DNA of 64,000 bases, taken from NCBI GenBank assembly GCA_020637515.1, contig JACKKG010000001.1, positions 2,820,501-2,884,500 of the forward strand. Reading direction: 5' to 3'. The position numbers and the translations under genes were made by a program. Below, in pieces: positions 1-8,346 of this stretch. This DNA is from Rhodobacter sp. GTDB lineage: Bacteria > Pseudomonadota > Alphaproteobacteria > Rhodobacterales > Rhodobacteraceae. Position 1 is the stretch's first letter, and each line of letters opens with the position of its first letter. The notes beneath the pieces are model-generated. The model did not search any database. It was not told where the DNA came from and was given only the letters and a program-made list of their open reading frames with translations.

Positions 1-2
1 GG

Positions 3-908
3 TACCGCAAGGGGCTGAACCAGTTCTTCAAGGAGAACCGGATTCGCGCCATCGAAGCCCCGATGCGCGCCCTCGCCGAGGGGCTGGCGCGCGATCTCGC
101 CGCCGCCGCGACGCCCGAATTCGGCACCGGCTTTGCCGCGCCCTTTACCGTCGGCTCGCTGTGCATCCTGGCCGGCATGGACCTGTCCGAGGCCGACGAG
201 CTGGGCCGGCTGGGGCACGACTATGTGGCCGCCGTGCAAGGGGGCGACATGGCCACCGCCGGCGCCATCAGCCGCGCGATCGACGGCTTTGCCCTGCGGC
301 TGGTCGCCGACCGTCAGGCCGCGCCGCGCGACCCCGAGACGGACATCGTCTCGGGGCTGATGGCCTTTGACCCCGACGGCGGCCCCTACACGACCGAGGA
401 ACTGGCCGGCATGGTGCGCCTGATGCTGATCGGCGGGCATGTGGTGCCGCGCAACTTCCTGTGCTCGATGGCCTGGCATCTGGCGGGCGACGGCGCGCTT
501 CAGGCCAGGCTGCGCGCCGACCGCCTGGACCGCCGCCTGCTGATCGAGGAGATGCTGCGGTGCTATTCGCCCAACCAGGCGCTGGTGCGGGTGGCAACGC
601 GGGACACGCGGATCGGCGGCACTTTGATCCCGCAGGGCTGCCCGGTGGCGCTGAATTTCCTCAGCGCGAACCGCGACGAAACCGTCTTTGACGATCCCAT
701 GCGCTTTGACGAGACCCGCAATCCGAACCGCCACATCGCCTTTGGCATCGGGCCCCACATGTGCCTGGGGCTGTCGGTGGCCAAGTTGCAGGCGCGCATC
801 ACCCTCGATGTGCTGGCCGCCCTGCCCCCCTTCACGATCGGCGCGCGCGTCCAGTGGGCCCGCTGGACCGAATACGGCGTCACCCGACTGGAGTTGACCT
901 TCGCATGA
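3..908 (+). CDS. Cytochrome P450, 5' end missing
   Basis: Bacterial class I cytochrome P450 whose N-terminal part lies outside the window; 301 residues are visible in the frame that opens at base 3. Seen: the K-helix ExxR motif (EMLR), and the haem loop FGIGPHMCLG with the thiolate Cys codon at 762-764. The I-helix stretch that normally reads AGx(D/E)T reads GGHVVP (432-449), so the usual acid-alcohol pair for O2 activation is replaced by two valines. The stop overlaps the start of the next P450 by 4 bases (ATGA), indicating translational coupling. The substrate cannot be read from sequence, and no ferredoxin or ferredoxin reductase gene is visible nearby. The family call is secure; monooxygenase activity is less certain because of the missing pair. 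Confidence 0.93.
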   Translation, partial: YRKGLNQFFKENRIRAIEAPMRALAEGLARDLAAAATPEFGTGFAAPFTVGSLCILAGMDLSEADELGRLGHDYVAAVQGGDMATAGAISRAIDGFALRLVADRQAAPRDPETDIVSGLMAFDPDGGPYTTEELAGMVRLMLIGGHVVPRNFLCSMAWHLAGDGALQARLRADRLDRRLLIEEMLRCYSPNQALVRVATRDTRIGGTLIPQGCPVALNFLSANRDETVFDDPMRFDETRNPNRHIAFGIGPHMCLGLSVAKLQARITLDVLAALPPFTIGARVQWARWTEYGVTRLELTFA

Positions 909-2077
909 AACCCGCCGACTTCATCGTCCCCGAGACCGAGGATTTCGACAGCCCCCACGCGCTGTTCGCGGAGCTGCGCGGCCGTTGTCCGGTCGCCTGG
1001 GCGAACGAGATGGGCGGCTTCTGGGCGGTCACCCGACACGCCGACATCTGCCGCGTGCTGACCGACTGGCAGACCTTTACCACCACGGTGCAGAACGTGG
1101 TGCCCCCCGTCGCCACCACCCAGCGCCGCCCGCCGCTGCATCTGGACCCGCCGGGCAACATTCCCTACCGCAACGCGATCCTGCGCTTTCTCAGCCCGAA
1201 ACGGATCGACGCATGGCGCCCGGTGATCGCGGACATGGTGGCCGAGCACCTCGACCCGTTCCTGGACGCCGAGGGCGGCGACATCTGCGCGGATTTCTCG
1301 TTCACCCTGCCGATCGCGCTGCTGGCCGCGTTCTTCCGGCTGGCCCCCGAACAGGCCGCGGAAATCCGCCGTGTCGGGGCCGAGTTCAACATGGCGCTGC
1401 AACGCCAGGACTTTGACACGCTGCGCGAACGCTCGGACGCGCTTTATCAGATCGCCGCCCGGCTGATCGCGGACCGCAAGACCAACCCGCAGGACCCCGA
1501 CCTGGACCCGGTCTCGAACCTGCTGGCCGTGCGCATCGACGGCGAATCCCTGCCCGACGACAAGATCCTGGGCGCGCTCAGGCAGTTCCTGCTGGTCGGG
1601 ATCATCGCCCCGACAACCTTCATCGGCTCGATGGCGATCCACCTGGCGCGCCACCCCGAACACCACGCCGAACTGACCGCGAACCCGGATCTGGTGCCCG
1701 TCGCGCTCGAGGAACTGCTGCGGCTCTACACCCCCTATCGCGGCTTTGCCCGCACCGCGCGCCACGACGTCGAGCTGGGCGGCAGGACGATCCGCGCGGG
1801 CGACGCGCTGGCCGTGGTCTTTACCTCGGGCAACCGCGACGGCGCGGTCTTTCCCGACCCCGACACCTATCGGCTGGACCGCGCGGACCCCGATCTCGTG
1901 ACCTTCGGGCGTGGGCCGCACATGTGCCCCGGCGCGCCGCTGGCGCGGGTGCTGCTGGCCGAGGTGCTGCACCAGATCGTCACCAAGAGCCGGCGGCTGG
2001 TGCTGAACGGCCCGCTGGAAATGACGCGCTGGCCGGAATACGGGCCGTTGACGGTGCCTCTGCGCGTGCTTCGATAG
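905..2077 (+). CDS. Cytochrome P450, second of a tandem pair
   Basis: Complete P450 of 390 residues, a normal length for a soluble bacterial P450. The ATG at 905 overlaps the stop of the upstream P450, so the two are probably made together. Seen: ExxR as ELLR, haem loop FGRGPHMCPG with Cys341, and a C-terminal P450 fold. The I-helix motif is VGIIAP (residues 231-236), again without the acidic residue and threonine. The two proteins resemble each other in the same features, which suggests an old duplication. The reaction is unknown; possible roles are hydroxylation, C-C coupling or peroxygenase-type chemistry. The neighbouring FAD monooxygenase may act in the same pathway, but this is inference from position only. 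Confidence 0.93.
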   Translation: MKPADFIVPETEDFDSPHALFAELRGRCPVAWANEMGGFWAVTRHADICRVLTDWQTFTTTVQNVVPPVATTQRRPPLHLDPPGNIPYRNAILRFLSPKRIDAWRPVIADMVAEHLDPFLDAEGGDICADFSFTLPIALLAAFFRLAPEQAAEIRRVGAEFNMALQRQDFDTLRERSDALYQIAARLIADRKTNPQDPDLDPVSNLLAVRIDGESLPDDKILGALRQFLLVGIIAPTTFIGSMAIHLARHPEHHAELTANPDLVPVALEELLRLYTPYRGFARTARHDVELGGRTIRAGDALAVVFTSGNRDGAVFPDPDTYRLDRADPDLVTFGRGPHMCPGAPLARVLLAEVLHQIVTKSRRLVLNGPLEMTRWPEYGPLTVPLRVLR

Positions 2078-2087
2078 GTTCGGCGCA

Positions 2088-2147
2088 TCCCCCACCTTGC
2101 CCGACCCGGGTTTCTTTGCCAGAAGGCTGACAGAACGAGGTGGGGGA
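2088..2147 (+). promoter_or_regulatory. Inverted repeat covering the ribosome binding site of the FAD monooxygenase
   Basis: TCCCCCACCT at 2088-2097 is the exact reverse complement of AGGTGGGGGA at 2138-2147. The right arm contains the Shine-Dalgarno region (GAGGTGGGGG) of the gene starting at 2153. In RNA this 10-bp stem with a 40-base loop would hide the ribosome binding site. Whether it is used to control translation is inference. Confidence 0.55.
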
Positions 2148-2152
2148 CGTCC

Positions 2153-3436
2153 ATGACACGGGTGATGATTGCCGGCGGCGGGATCGGCGGGCTGACGATG
2201 GCGCTGACGCTGCACCAGATCGGCGTGCGTTGCGTGGTCTTCGAATCCGTCCGCAGCCTGAAGCCGCTGGGCGTGGGGATCAACCTGCAACCCAACGCGG
2301 TGCGCGAACTCTACGACCTGGGCATCGGCCCCGAGGCACTGGACAGCGTCGGCGTCCCGGCAAGGGAATGGGCGCTGGTCGGGCGCAACGGCAACGACAT
2401 CTACGCCGAGCCCCGGGGGCTGGACGCGGGTTATCACTGGCCGCAATACGCCGTGCACCGGGGCGATTTTCACATGCTGCTCTATCGCACCGTGATCGCG
2501 CGCCTGGGGGCCGAGGCGGTGCAGACCGGCCGCCGCGTGACCGGCTATCGCAACAACGCCGACGGCAGCGTCACCGCCATCTTCGACGACGGCTCCGAGG
2601 AAACCGGCGCGATGCTGATCGGCGCTGACGGTATTCATTCGGCGGTGCGCGCGACCATGCACCCCGCCCAGCCCCCGATCCACTGGGGCGGCGCGGTGAT
2701 GTGGCGCGGCGTGACGCGGGCAAAGCCCATTCGCACTGGCTCCAGCTTTGTCGGGCTGGGAACCCACCGCCACCGGATGGTGATCTATCCGATCTCGCAC
2801 CCCGATGCCGACGGCACCGCACTGATCAACTGGATCGCCGAGGTCACCTATGACGATCCGTCGGCGCATGAGACCACGGGCTGGTTCCGGCAGGTCGGGA
2901 TCGAGGACTTCCGCCACCATTTCGATGGCTGGCGCTACGACTGGCTGGACGTGCCCGCGCTGCTCGATGGCGCCGAGATCGCCTATGAAAACCCGATGAT
3001 CGACCGCGACCCCGTAGACACCTGGCGCGACGGCAACGTGGCGCTGATGGGCGACGCGGCGCATGCGATGTATCCCACCGGCTCGAACGGCGCCTCGCAG
3101 GCGATCATCGACGCGCGCGTGCTGGGCGCGAAACTGGTGGCCGAGGGCGTGACGACCGCGGCGCTGGCCGCCTATGACGCGGCGCTGTGCGGGCCGGTGT
3201 CGCAGTTGATCCTCAGGAACCGGGGCGCGGGGCCGTTTGGCCTGCTCAACCTGGTGGACGACCGCTGCGGCGGCGCGTTCGACGACATCGACACCGTCAT
3301 CCCGCCCGCCGAACGGGCCGCGTTCATGGCGGGCTACAAGGCCGCCGCAGGCTTCGCCATCGAGACCCTGAACGCCGCCGCGCCGACGATCCCGGCCGGG
3401 GCGCGCGCCGGCAACGGGTTGGCGACGACGCGCTGA
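2153..3436 (+). CDS. FAD-dependent monooxygenase (PhzS / aromatic hydroxylase type)
   Basis: Flavoprotein of 427 residues in the group A flavin monooxygenase family, enzymes that use NAD(P)H and O2 to hydroxylate mostly aromatic rings. Seen: N-terminal FAD-binding GGGIGG (residues 8-13) and the second FAD motif GDAAHAMYPTGSNGASQAI near residue 300. The overall arrangement resembles PhzS and 3-hydroxybenzoate 6-hydroxylase-like proteins. The ATG at 2153 follows a strong GAGGTGGGGG, which can be covered by an inverted repeat. It lies 75 bases after the tandem P450 genes on the same strand and may be part of the same unit. The substrate is not predictable from sequence. Confidence 0.88.
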   Translation: MTRVMIAGGGIGGLTMALTLHQIGVRCVVFESVRSLKPLGVGINLQPNAVRELYDLGIGPEALDSVGVPAREWALVGRNGNDIYAEPRGLDAGYHWPQYAVHRGDFHMLLYRTVIARLGAEAVQTGRRVTGYRNNADGSVTAIFDDGSEETGAMLIGADGIHSAVRATMHPAQPPIHWGGAVMWRGVTRAKPIRTGSSFVGLGTHRHRMVIYPISHPDADGTALINWIAEVTYDDPSAHETTGWFRQVGIEDFRHHFDGWRYDWLDVPALLDGAEIAYENPMIDRDPVDTWRDGNVALMGDAAHAMYPTGSNGASQAIIDARVLGAKLVAEGVTTAALAAYDAALCGPVSQLILRNRGAGPFGLLNLVDDRCGGAFDDIDTVIPPAERAAFMAGYKAAAGFAIETLNAAAPTIPAGARAGNGLATTR

Positions 3437-3464
3437 GGCCCGGACCCGGCGGCCGCGGCCGCGC

Positions 3465-3950
3465 TCAATCGGGGAAGTGGCCGGCAAACACCCGGGCGGC
3501 GTGTTCCATGCCTTCGGCCAGCGACGCGTGGAAATTCGCGAACAGGGCAAGGCGATCGCGCGTTTCGCCGGCGCCGTCCGGCAGGGTCCGGGCGATGTGG
3601 CCGACGGTTTCGGACATGTGGCGCATCCGGGCCGAGATGCCGTCCAGAAGCGCCTCATAGGGCTGGGCCGCGACGCGGAAGTAATCCTGACGATCGCCGC
3701 TGACGTTGAACTTTTCCACCAGCCCGCGCTGGATCAGCGTGCGTGCGTTCACGCTGACGCTGCCCCGGCTGACCCCCAGGTCGGTCGCGAGATCGCTGAA
3801 GGACCGCGCGGTTCCGTCGAACATCAACAGCCCCAGGATCCGCCCCGAGATCGGCGACAGCCCCTGCCCTTCCAGCGCCTGCCCCATGAAGGCGACGAAT
3901 TCGGCGCGTTTTTCCGCGATCTGCTGATCCATTTCACCCATCCGTGACAT
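3465..3950 (-). CDS. GbsR/MarR-type winged-helix regulator
   Basis: Small DNA-binding regulator, 161 residues. The region around residues 38-80 (ISGRILGLLMF...LGVSRGSVSVNARTL) is a winged helix-turn-helix of the GbsR branch of the MarR superfamily, and the C-terminal part is helical and probably dimerises. It is transcribed away from the RND efflux genes, the typical arrangement of a local repressor. The first ATG (3950) lies almost at the transcription start predicted from the -10 element at 3956-3961, so the mRNA may be leaderless. Alternatively translation starts at the in-frame ATG at 3932, which has GGGTGAA upstream. The ligand is unknown. Confidence 0.85.
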   Translation of the reverse strand: MSRMGEMDQQIAEKRAEFVAFMGQALEGQGLSPISGRILGLLMFDGTARSFSDLATDLGVSRGSVSVNARTLIQRGLVEKFNVSGDRQDYFRVAAQPYEALLDGISARMRHMSETVGHIARTLPDGAGETRDRLALFANFHASLAEGMEHAARVFAGHFPD

Positions 3951-3955
3951 GAACC

Positions 3956-4046
3956 GCTATAGAACCGGCTTTACGTTCATTCAAGACTGAACGCTTCTTG
4001 ACGGGCCGTCCGATCCCGCCTATTTGCGTTCAGTTCAGAATAAACT
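3956..4046. promoter_or_regulatory. Divergent promoters with two operator-like repeats (regulator / RND efflux)
   Basis: Rightward promoter: TTGACG (3998-4003), 17-base spacer, TATTTG (4021-4026). Leftward promoter: TTGAAT (complement of 3979-3984), 17-base spacer, TATAGC (complement of 3956-3961). The imperfect palindrome CGTTCATTCAAGACTGAACG at 3974-3993 covers the leftward -35 and sits just upstream of the rightward one. A related 20-mer starting CGTTCAG lies at 4027-4046, over the rightward transcription start. The two sites agree at 14 of 20 positions and are 53 bases apart, as expected for operators of the adjacent regulator. Confidence 0.7.
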
Positions 4047-4065
4047 TGGACAGCCGGAGTCCCCG

Positions 4066-5265
4066 ATGCGCCTGTTGACCGCCCTTCCCCTCCGGCTGGC
4101 CGCCGTGGCCCTGTTCGCCCTGGGCCCCTGCCTGCCGGTGCTGGCGCAGGACCAGGCGCCCGCCGTGACTGTCGCCACCGCGCAGGAGCGCCCGCTACGG
4201 CGCATCGTTCCGGTCTCGGGCACGCTGATCGCCCGCAACGAGGTGCTGGTCTACCCCCATGTCGCAGGCTTCGCGATCACCGAACTCAACGCCGAGATCG
4301 GCGACCGGGTCGAGGCCGGCGCGGTGCTGGCACGGATCGACGACCGCACCCTGACGCTGCGCGTCACCCAGGCCGAGGCCGCGCTGGCCAGCGCCCAGGC
4401 GGCGATGCACCAGGCCGAAAGCCAGGTCGCCGCGACCGAGGCGCAGTTGCGCCAGGCCAACCAGGTGCTGGACCGGGTGCAGCGGTTGCGCGAAAGCGGC
4501 GCGGCGACGCAATCCTCGCTGGACGAGGCCCAGGCGGCGCAACAAGGTGCCGAGGCCGGCGCCCAGTCCGCGCAGGACGGCGTTCAGGCGGCGCGCGCCG
4601 GGCTTGAACAGGCGCAGGCCGCGCGCGACGTGGCGCGGCTGGACCTGGCCAACGCGGCGATCACCGCGCCGGTCGCGGGCATCGTCTCGGCCCGCAACGG
4701 ACAGATCGGCGCCATTGCCGCGTCGAACGGCGAGCCCATCTTCCGCCTCATCGAGGGCGGCGAGGTCGAGGTTTCGGCCGAGGTGATCGAAACCGAACTG
4801 GTGCTGCTGCACGACAACGACCCCGCGACCCTGGTCATCGCCGGGCTGGCCGACCGCGCCGGGCACCTGCGCCGCATCGCGCCCGTGGTCAACCGCACCA
4901 GCCGCCTGGGAGAGGTCCGCATCGCCATCGACGACAGCGAGGGGTTGCGCCCCGGGCTCTATGTCGGCGGCCATATCGTGACCGAGAATCGCACCGGGCT
5001 GGCGGTTCCGGCCGGCGCGGTGCTGCGCGACGGCAACGGTGCGCATGTGCTGCTGCTGGGCGCGGACAACGCGCTGATCCGCCGTGCGGTGGACCTGGGC
5101 CTGACCTGGGACGGCTGGCAAGAGATCATCCGCGGCCTGAACGCGGGCGACGAGGTCGTGGCCCGCGCCGGCGCCTTCTTCGGCGAAGGCGACGTGGTGC
5201 GCCCGATCCGGCCCGACACGGCCGACACCCAGGCGACCGGCGCCGCGACGGGGGCCACGGAATGA
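4066..5265 (+). CDS. RND efflux periplasmic adaptor (membrane fusion protein)
   Basis: Periplasmic adaptor of 399 residues linking an RND pump to an outer-membrane channel. Seen: N-terminal signal sequence ending near VLAQDQAP; a lipoyl-like half (ARNEVLVYPHVAGFAITELN); a long alanine- and glutamine-rich coiled-coil hairpin (about residues 100-190); the second lipoyl half (ITAPVAGIVSARNGQIG); and a beta-barrel and membrane-proximal region. I chose ATG 4066, which follows GGAG, rather than an upstream TTG that would destroy the signal peptide. The stop overlaps the pump gene by 4 bases. No outer-membrane factor gene is adjacent, so a TolC-type protein must come from elsewhere. Confidence 0.93.
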   Translation: MRLLTALPLRLAAVALFALGPCLPVLAQDQAPAVTVATAQERPLRRIVPVSGTLIARNEVLVYPHVAGFAITELNAEIGDRVEAGAVLARIDDRTLTLRVTQAEAALASAQAAMHQAESQVAATEAQLRQANQVLDRVQRLRESGAATQSSLDEAQAAQQGAEAGAQSAQDGVQAARAGLEQAQAARDVARLDLANAAITAPVAGIVSARNGQIGAIAASNGEPIFRLIEGGEVEVSAEVIETELVLLHDNDPATLVIAGLADRAGHLRRIAPVVNRTSRLGEVRIAIDDSEGLRPGLYVGGHIVTENRTGLAVPAGAVLRDGNGAHVLLLGADNALIRRAVDLGLTWDGWQEIIRGLNAGDEVVARAGAFFGEGDVVRPIRPDTADTQATGAATGATE

Positions 5266-8200
5266 ACCTTTCGACCTGGTCGATCCGCAACCCGGTTCCG
5301 CCGATCGCGTTGTTCGTGGTGCTCTGCGTGGCGGGGCTGGTCAGTTTCTCGCGCCTGCCGGTGACCGAGATGCCGAACGTGGACCTGCCGGTGGTGCTGG
5401 TCGATGTCGCCGCCCCCGGCACCGCCCCCTCCGAGATCGCCTCGCAGGTAATCCAGCCGATCGAAACCGCGGTCAGCGACATCGCCGGCCTGCGCCACAT
5501 CGAGGCCATCGCACGCGACGGTGGCGGGCATCTGACGATCCAGTTCGAGTTCGGCACCAACACGGACCGCGCGCTCAACGACGTGAAGGATGCCGTCACC
5601 TCGGCGCGCAGCCAGATGCCGGACACGGCCTCGGACCCGGTGGTGCAGCGGCTGGATTTCACCGGGCGGCCGATCCTGACCTATGCCGTGGCCGACCAGA
5701 CCCGCAGCATCGAGGAGCTGTCCACCTTTGTCGATGACGTGGTGGCACGCGCGCTTCAGGGTGCGGACGGGGTCGGCAGCGTCTCGCGGCTGGGCGGCGC
5801 CGACCGCGAGATCCGCGTCGATCTCGATCCCGACCGGCTGCTGGCGCTGAACCTGACCGCAAGCTCGGTCAGCCAGCAACTGGCGCAGACCAATCTCGAC
5901 CAGGGCGGCGGCCAGGGCGATCTGTTCGGCGCGCAATACGCAATCCGCGCGCTGGGATCGGCGCTGACGCTGGACCAGTTGGCCGAAACGCCGATCCGTC
6001 TGCCCACGGGCGACACGGTGCGGCTGAACCAGTTGGGCACGGTCACCGACGGCGCCAGCGAGGCGACCAGTTTCGCCCTCTACAACGGCCGCCCGGTGGT
6101 GGCCTTTGGCGTGTTCCGCGCGACCGGGGCCAGCGACCTGGTGGCCGCGGCCTCGGCCGAGGCCAAGCTGGACGAGCTGCGCGCCCTCTATCCCGATACC
6201 GAATTCTCGCTGATCGACGATGCCACCGTCCACACCGAGGCAACCTTCGAATCCGCGATGGAGACCCTCTACGAGGGGGCGCTGCTGGCGATCATCGTCG
6301 TCTTTCTGTTCCTGCGCGACTGGCGCGCGACGATCGTTGCGCTGATCGCCCTGCCCCTTTCGGCGATCCCGACCTTCATCGTCATGGACCTGCTGGGCTT
6401 TTCCCTGAACACGATCAGCCTGCTGGGCATCACGCTGGTGGTGGGGATCCTGGTCGATGATGCGATCGTCGAGATCGAGAACATCGTCCGGCACATCCAC
6501 ATGGGCCGGCGCGCCTATGAGGCCGCGATGGAGGCCGCGACCGAGATCGGCACCACGGTGATCGCGATTTCCATGACCATCGTCGCGGTCTTTGCGCCGG
6601 TCAGCTTCATGGGGGGCGTCGCGGGCGAATTCTTCAAGCAGTTCGGCCTGACCGTGGCGGTGGCGGTGCTGTTCTCGCTGGCGGTGGCGCGTCTCATCAC
6701 GCCGCTGTTCGCGGCCTATTTCATGAAAAGCAAACCCGACGGGCACGCGGTCAAGGACGGCGTCATCATGCGGACCTATCTGCGCACGCTGGGCTGGACG
6801 CTGCGCAACCGCACCATCACGCTGATCTTCGGACTGCTGATCTTCGGCGCATCGATCTATTCGGCGACGCTGCTGCCGCAAGAGTTCATCCCCGAATCCG
6901 ACACCGGGCGCGCGGCCGTCGCGGTGGAACTGCCGCCCGGCACCACCATCGCCGAGGCCCGCGCGGCGGGGCTCGCGATCACGCGCCGCATTCTCGAGGT
7001 GCCCGAAGTCCGGCGCGCCTTTGTGGACGGGTCTTCGGCGACCAGCTTCACCGTGCAGGTGAACTATGGCGACAAGTCCGAACGCAGCCGCGATTTCCGC
7101 GCCATCAACGCCGATCTGGAACGCCATCTGGCGGACCTGCCCGACATGCGGCTCTATGTTCTGGCGCAAGACGCGCAGCGCGACATCACGATCAACGTGC
7201 TGGCCGACACCGAGGCCGGCGCGGCCCAGGCGGCCGGGGCGCTGCTGTCGCAGATGCGCGCGCTGCCGTTGATCCGCCATGTGTCCAGCGAGGCCGCGCT
7301 TCTGCGCCCCGAGATCCAGATCACCCCCGACCCCGAACGCGCCGCGGAACTGGGTGTCACCTCGGCCACGCTGGCCTCGGCCATCCGCATCGCGACGATC
7401 GGCGATCTGGACACCAACCTGGCGCAATTCGACGCGGGCGACGAGCGCATCCCGATCCGCGTGCGCCTGAACGAGGCGACGCGCACCGACGTCTCGCGCC
7501 TGATCGGGTTCCGCGTTCCGTCCGCAAGGGGCACGATGGTGCCACTGGGGGCCATCGCCGAGGTGCGCCTGTCCTCGGGCGTGTCGGTGATCGAACGCTA
7601 CGACCGCCGCTACCGGGTGTCGATTCAGGCCGATCTGGCACCAGGCGCCTATCTGGGCCCGGCGACCGCCGCGATCGAGGCCCTGCCCGCCGCCACCCAC
7701 ATGCCTGACGGGACCGAGATCCAGCCCTCGGGCGATGTCGAGACGATGAAGGACATCTTTTCCAGCTTCGCCCTGGCGATGGGCTCGGGCCTGATGCTGG
7801 TCTATGTGGTGCTTGTGCTGCTGTTCAACAGCTTCATCACCCCCCTGACCATCATGCTGTCGCTGCCCCTGGCGATCGGCGGCGCGATCTTTGCGCTCTA
7901 TCTCTATGGATCGGGGATCGGCCTGTCAGTGGTGATCGGCTTCCTGATGCTGATGGGGATCGTCACCAAGAACGCCATCATGCTGGTCGAATTCGCGCTC
8001 GAGGGCGTCAAGGGGGGCATGGACCGCGCCACGGCGATGATCGACGCGGGGCACAAGCGCGCGCGCCCGATCGTCATGACCACGATCGCGATGGCGGCGG
8101 GCATGGTGCCCTCGGCGCTGGGAACCAGCTCGGGGGGCGAGTTCCGCGCGCCGATGGCGATCGCGGTGATCGGCGGGCTCTTGCTGTCCACGGCGCTGTC

Positions 8201-8315
8201 GCTGCTGTTCGTGCCCTCGGTCTTCAGCGTGCTCGAAGGGTTGAAGGACCGGATGCGCCGGTTGCTGCAATGGATGCTGGGCGGCGACAGCCTGTCGTCG
8301 CACCGCCGCCACTGA
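5262..8315 (+). CDS. RND efflux transporter, inner-membrane pump (HAE1/AcrB type)
   Basis: Proton-driven multidrug-type pump of 1017 residues, the expected length for AcrB/MexB relatives. Seen: first membrane helix near residues 12-30, a large periplasmic porter domain, a block of helices around residues 335-480, a second porter domain, and a final helix block from about residue 835. The proton-relay aspartates are present in LVDDAIVEIEN (about residue 405). Translationally coupled to the adaptor gene through ATGA at 5262. Substrates are unknown; divergence from a GbsR-type regulator suggests induction by a small molecule. Confidence 0.95.
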   Translation: MNLSTWSIRNPVPPIALFVVLCVAGLVSFSRLPVTEMPNVDLPVVLVDVAAPGTAPSEIASQVIQPIETAVSDIAGLRHIEAIARDGGGHLTIQFEFGTNTDRALNDVKDAVTSARSQMPDTASDPVVQRLDFTGRPILTYAVADQTRSIEELSTFVDDVVARALQGADGVGSVSRLGGADREIRVDLDPDRLLALNLTASSVSQQLAQTNLDQGGGQGDLFGAQYAIRALGSALTLDQLAETPIRLPTGDTVRLNQLGTVTDGASEATSFALYNGRPVVAFGVFRATGASDLVAAASAEAKLDELRALYPDTEFSLIDDATVHTEATFESAMETLYEGALLAIIVVFLFLRDWRATIVALIALPLSAIPTFIVMDLLGFSLNTISLLGITLVVGILVDDAIVEIENIVRHIHMGRRAYEAAMEAATEIGTTVIAISMTIVAVFAPVSFMGGVAGEFFKQFGLTVAVAVLFSLAVARLITPLFAAYFMKSKPDGHAVKDGVIMRTYLRTLGWTLRNRTITLIFGLLIFGASIYSATLLPQEFIPESDTGRAAVAVELPPGTTIAEARAAGLAITRRILEVPEVRRAFVDGSSATSFTVQVNYGDKSERSRDFRAINADLERHLADLPDMRLYVLAQDAQRDITINVLADTEAGAAQAAGALLSQMRALPLIRHVSSEAALLRPEIQITPDPERAAELGVTSATLASAIRIATIGDLDTNLAQFDAGDERIPIRVRLNEATRTDVSRLIGFRVPSARGTMVPLGAIAEVRLSSGVSVIERYDRRYRVSIQADLAPGAYLGPATAAIEALPAATHMPDGTEIQPSGDVETMKDIFSSFALAMGSGLMLVYVVLVLLFNSFITPLTIMLSLPLAIGGAIFALYLYGSGIGLSVVIGFLMLMGIVTKNAIMLVEFALEGVKGGMDRATAMIDAGHKRARPIVMTTIAMAAGMVPSALGTSSGGEFRAPMAIAVIGGLLLSTALSLLFVPSVFSVLEGLKDRMRRLLQWMLGGDSLSSHRRH

Positions 8316-8346
8316 CGGGACCGGGCCACCGCCTCCCCCGGCGGGG

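Noticed and set aside
563..3658. A 1031-codon open frame antisense to both P450s and the FAD monooxygenase
   Set aside because: GC-rich codon use keeps the opposite strand open. The translation is low-complexity (Arg, Gly, Ala, His) and has no family motif, while the plus-strand genes have complete motifs.
4959..7700. A 913-codon open frame antisense to the RND pump
   Set aside because: Same cause: the product is rich in Arg, Gly, Gln and His without a fold signature, and the sense strand encodes a clear RND transporter.
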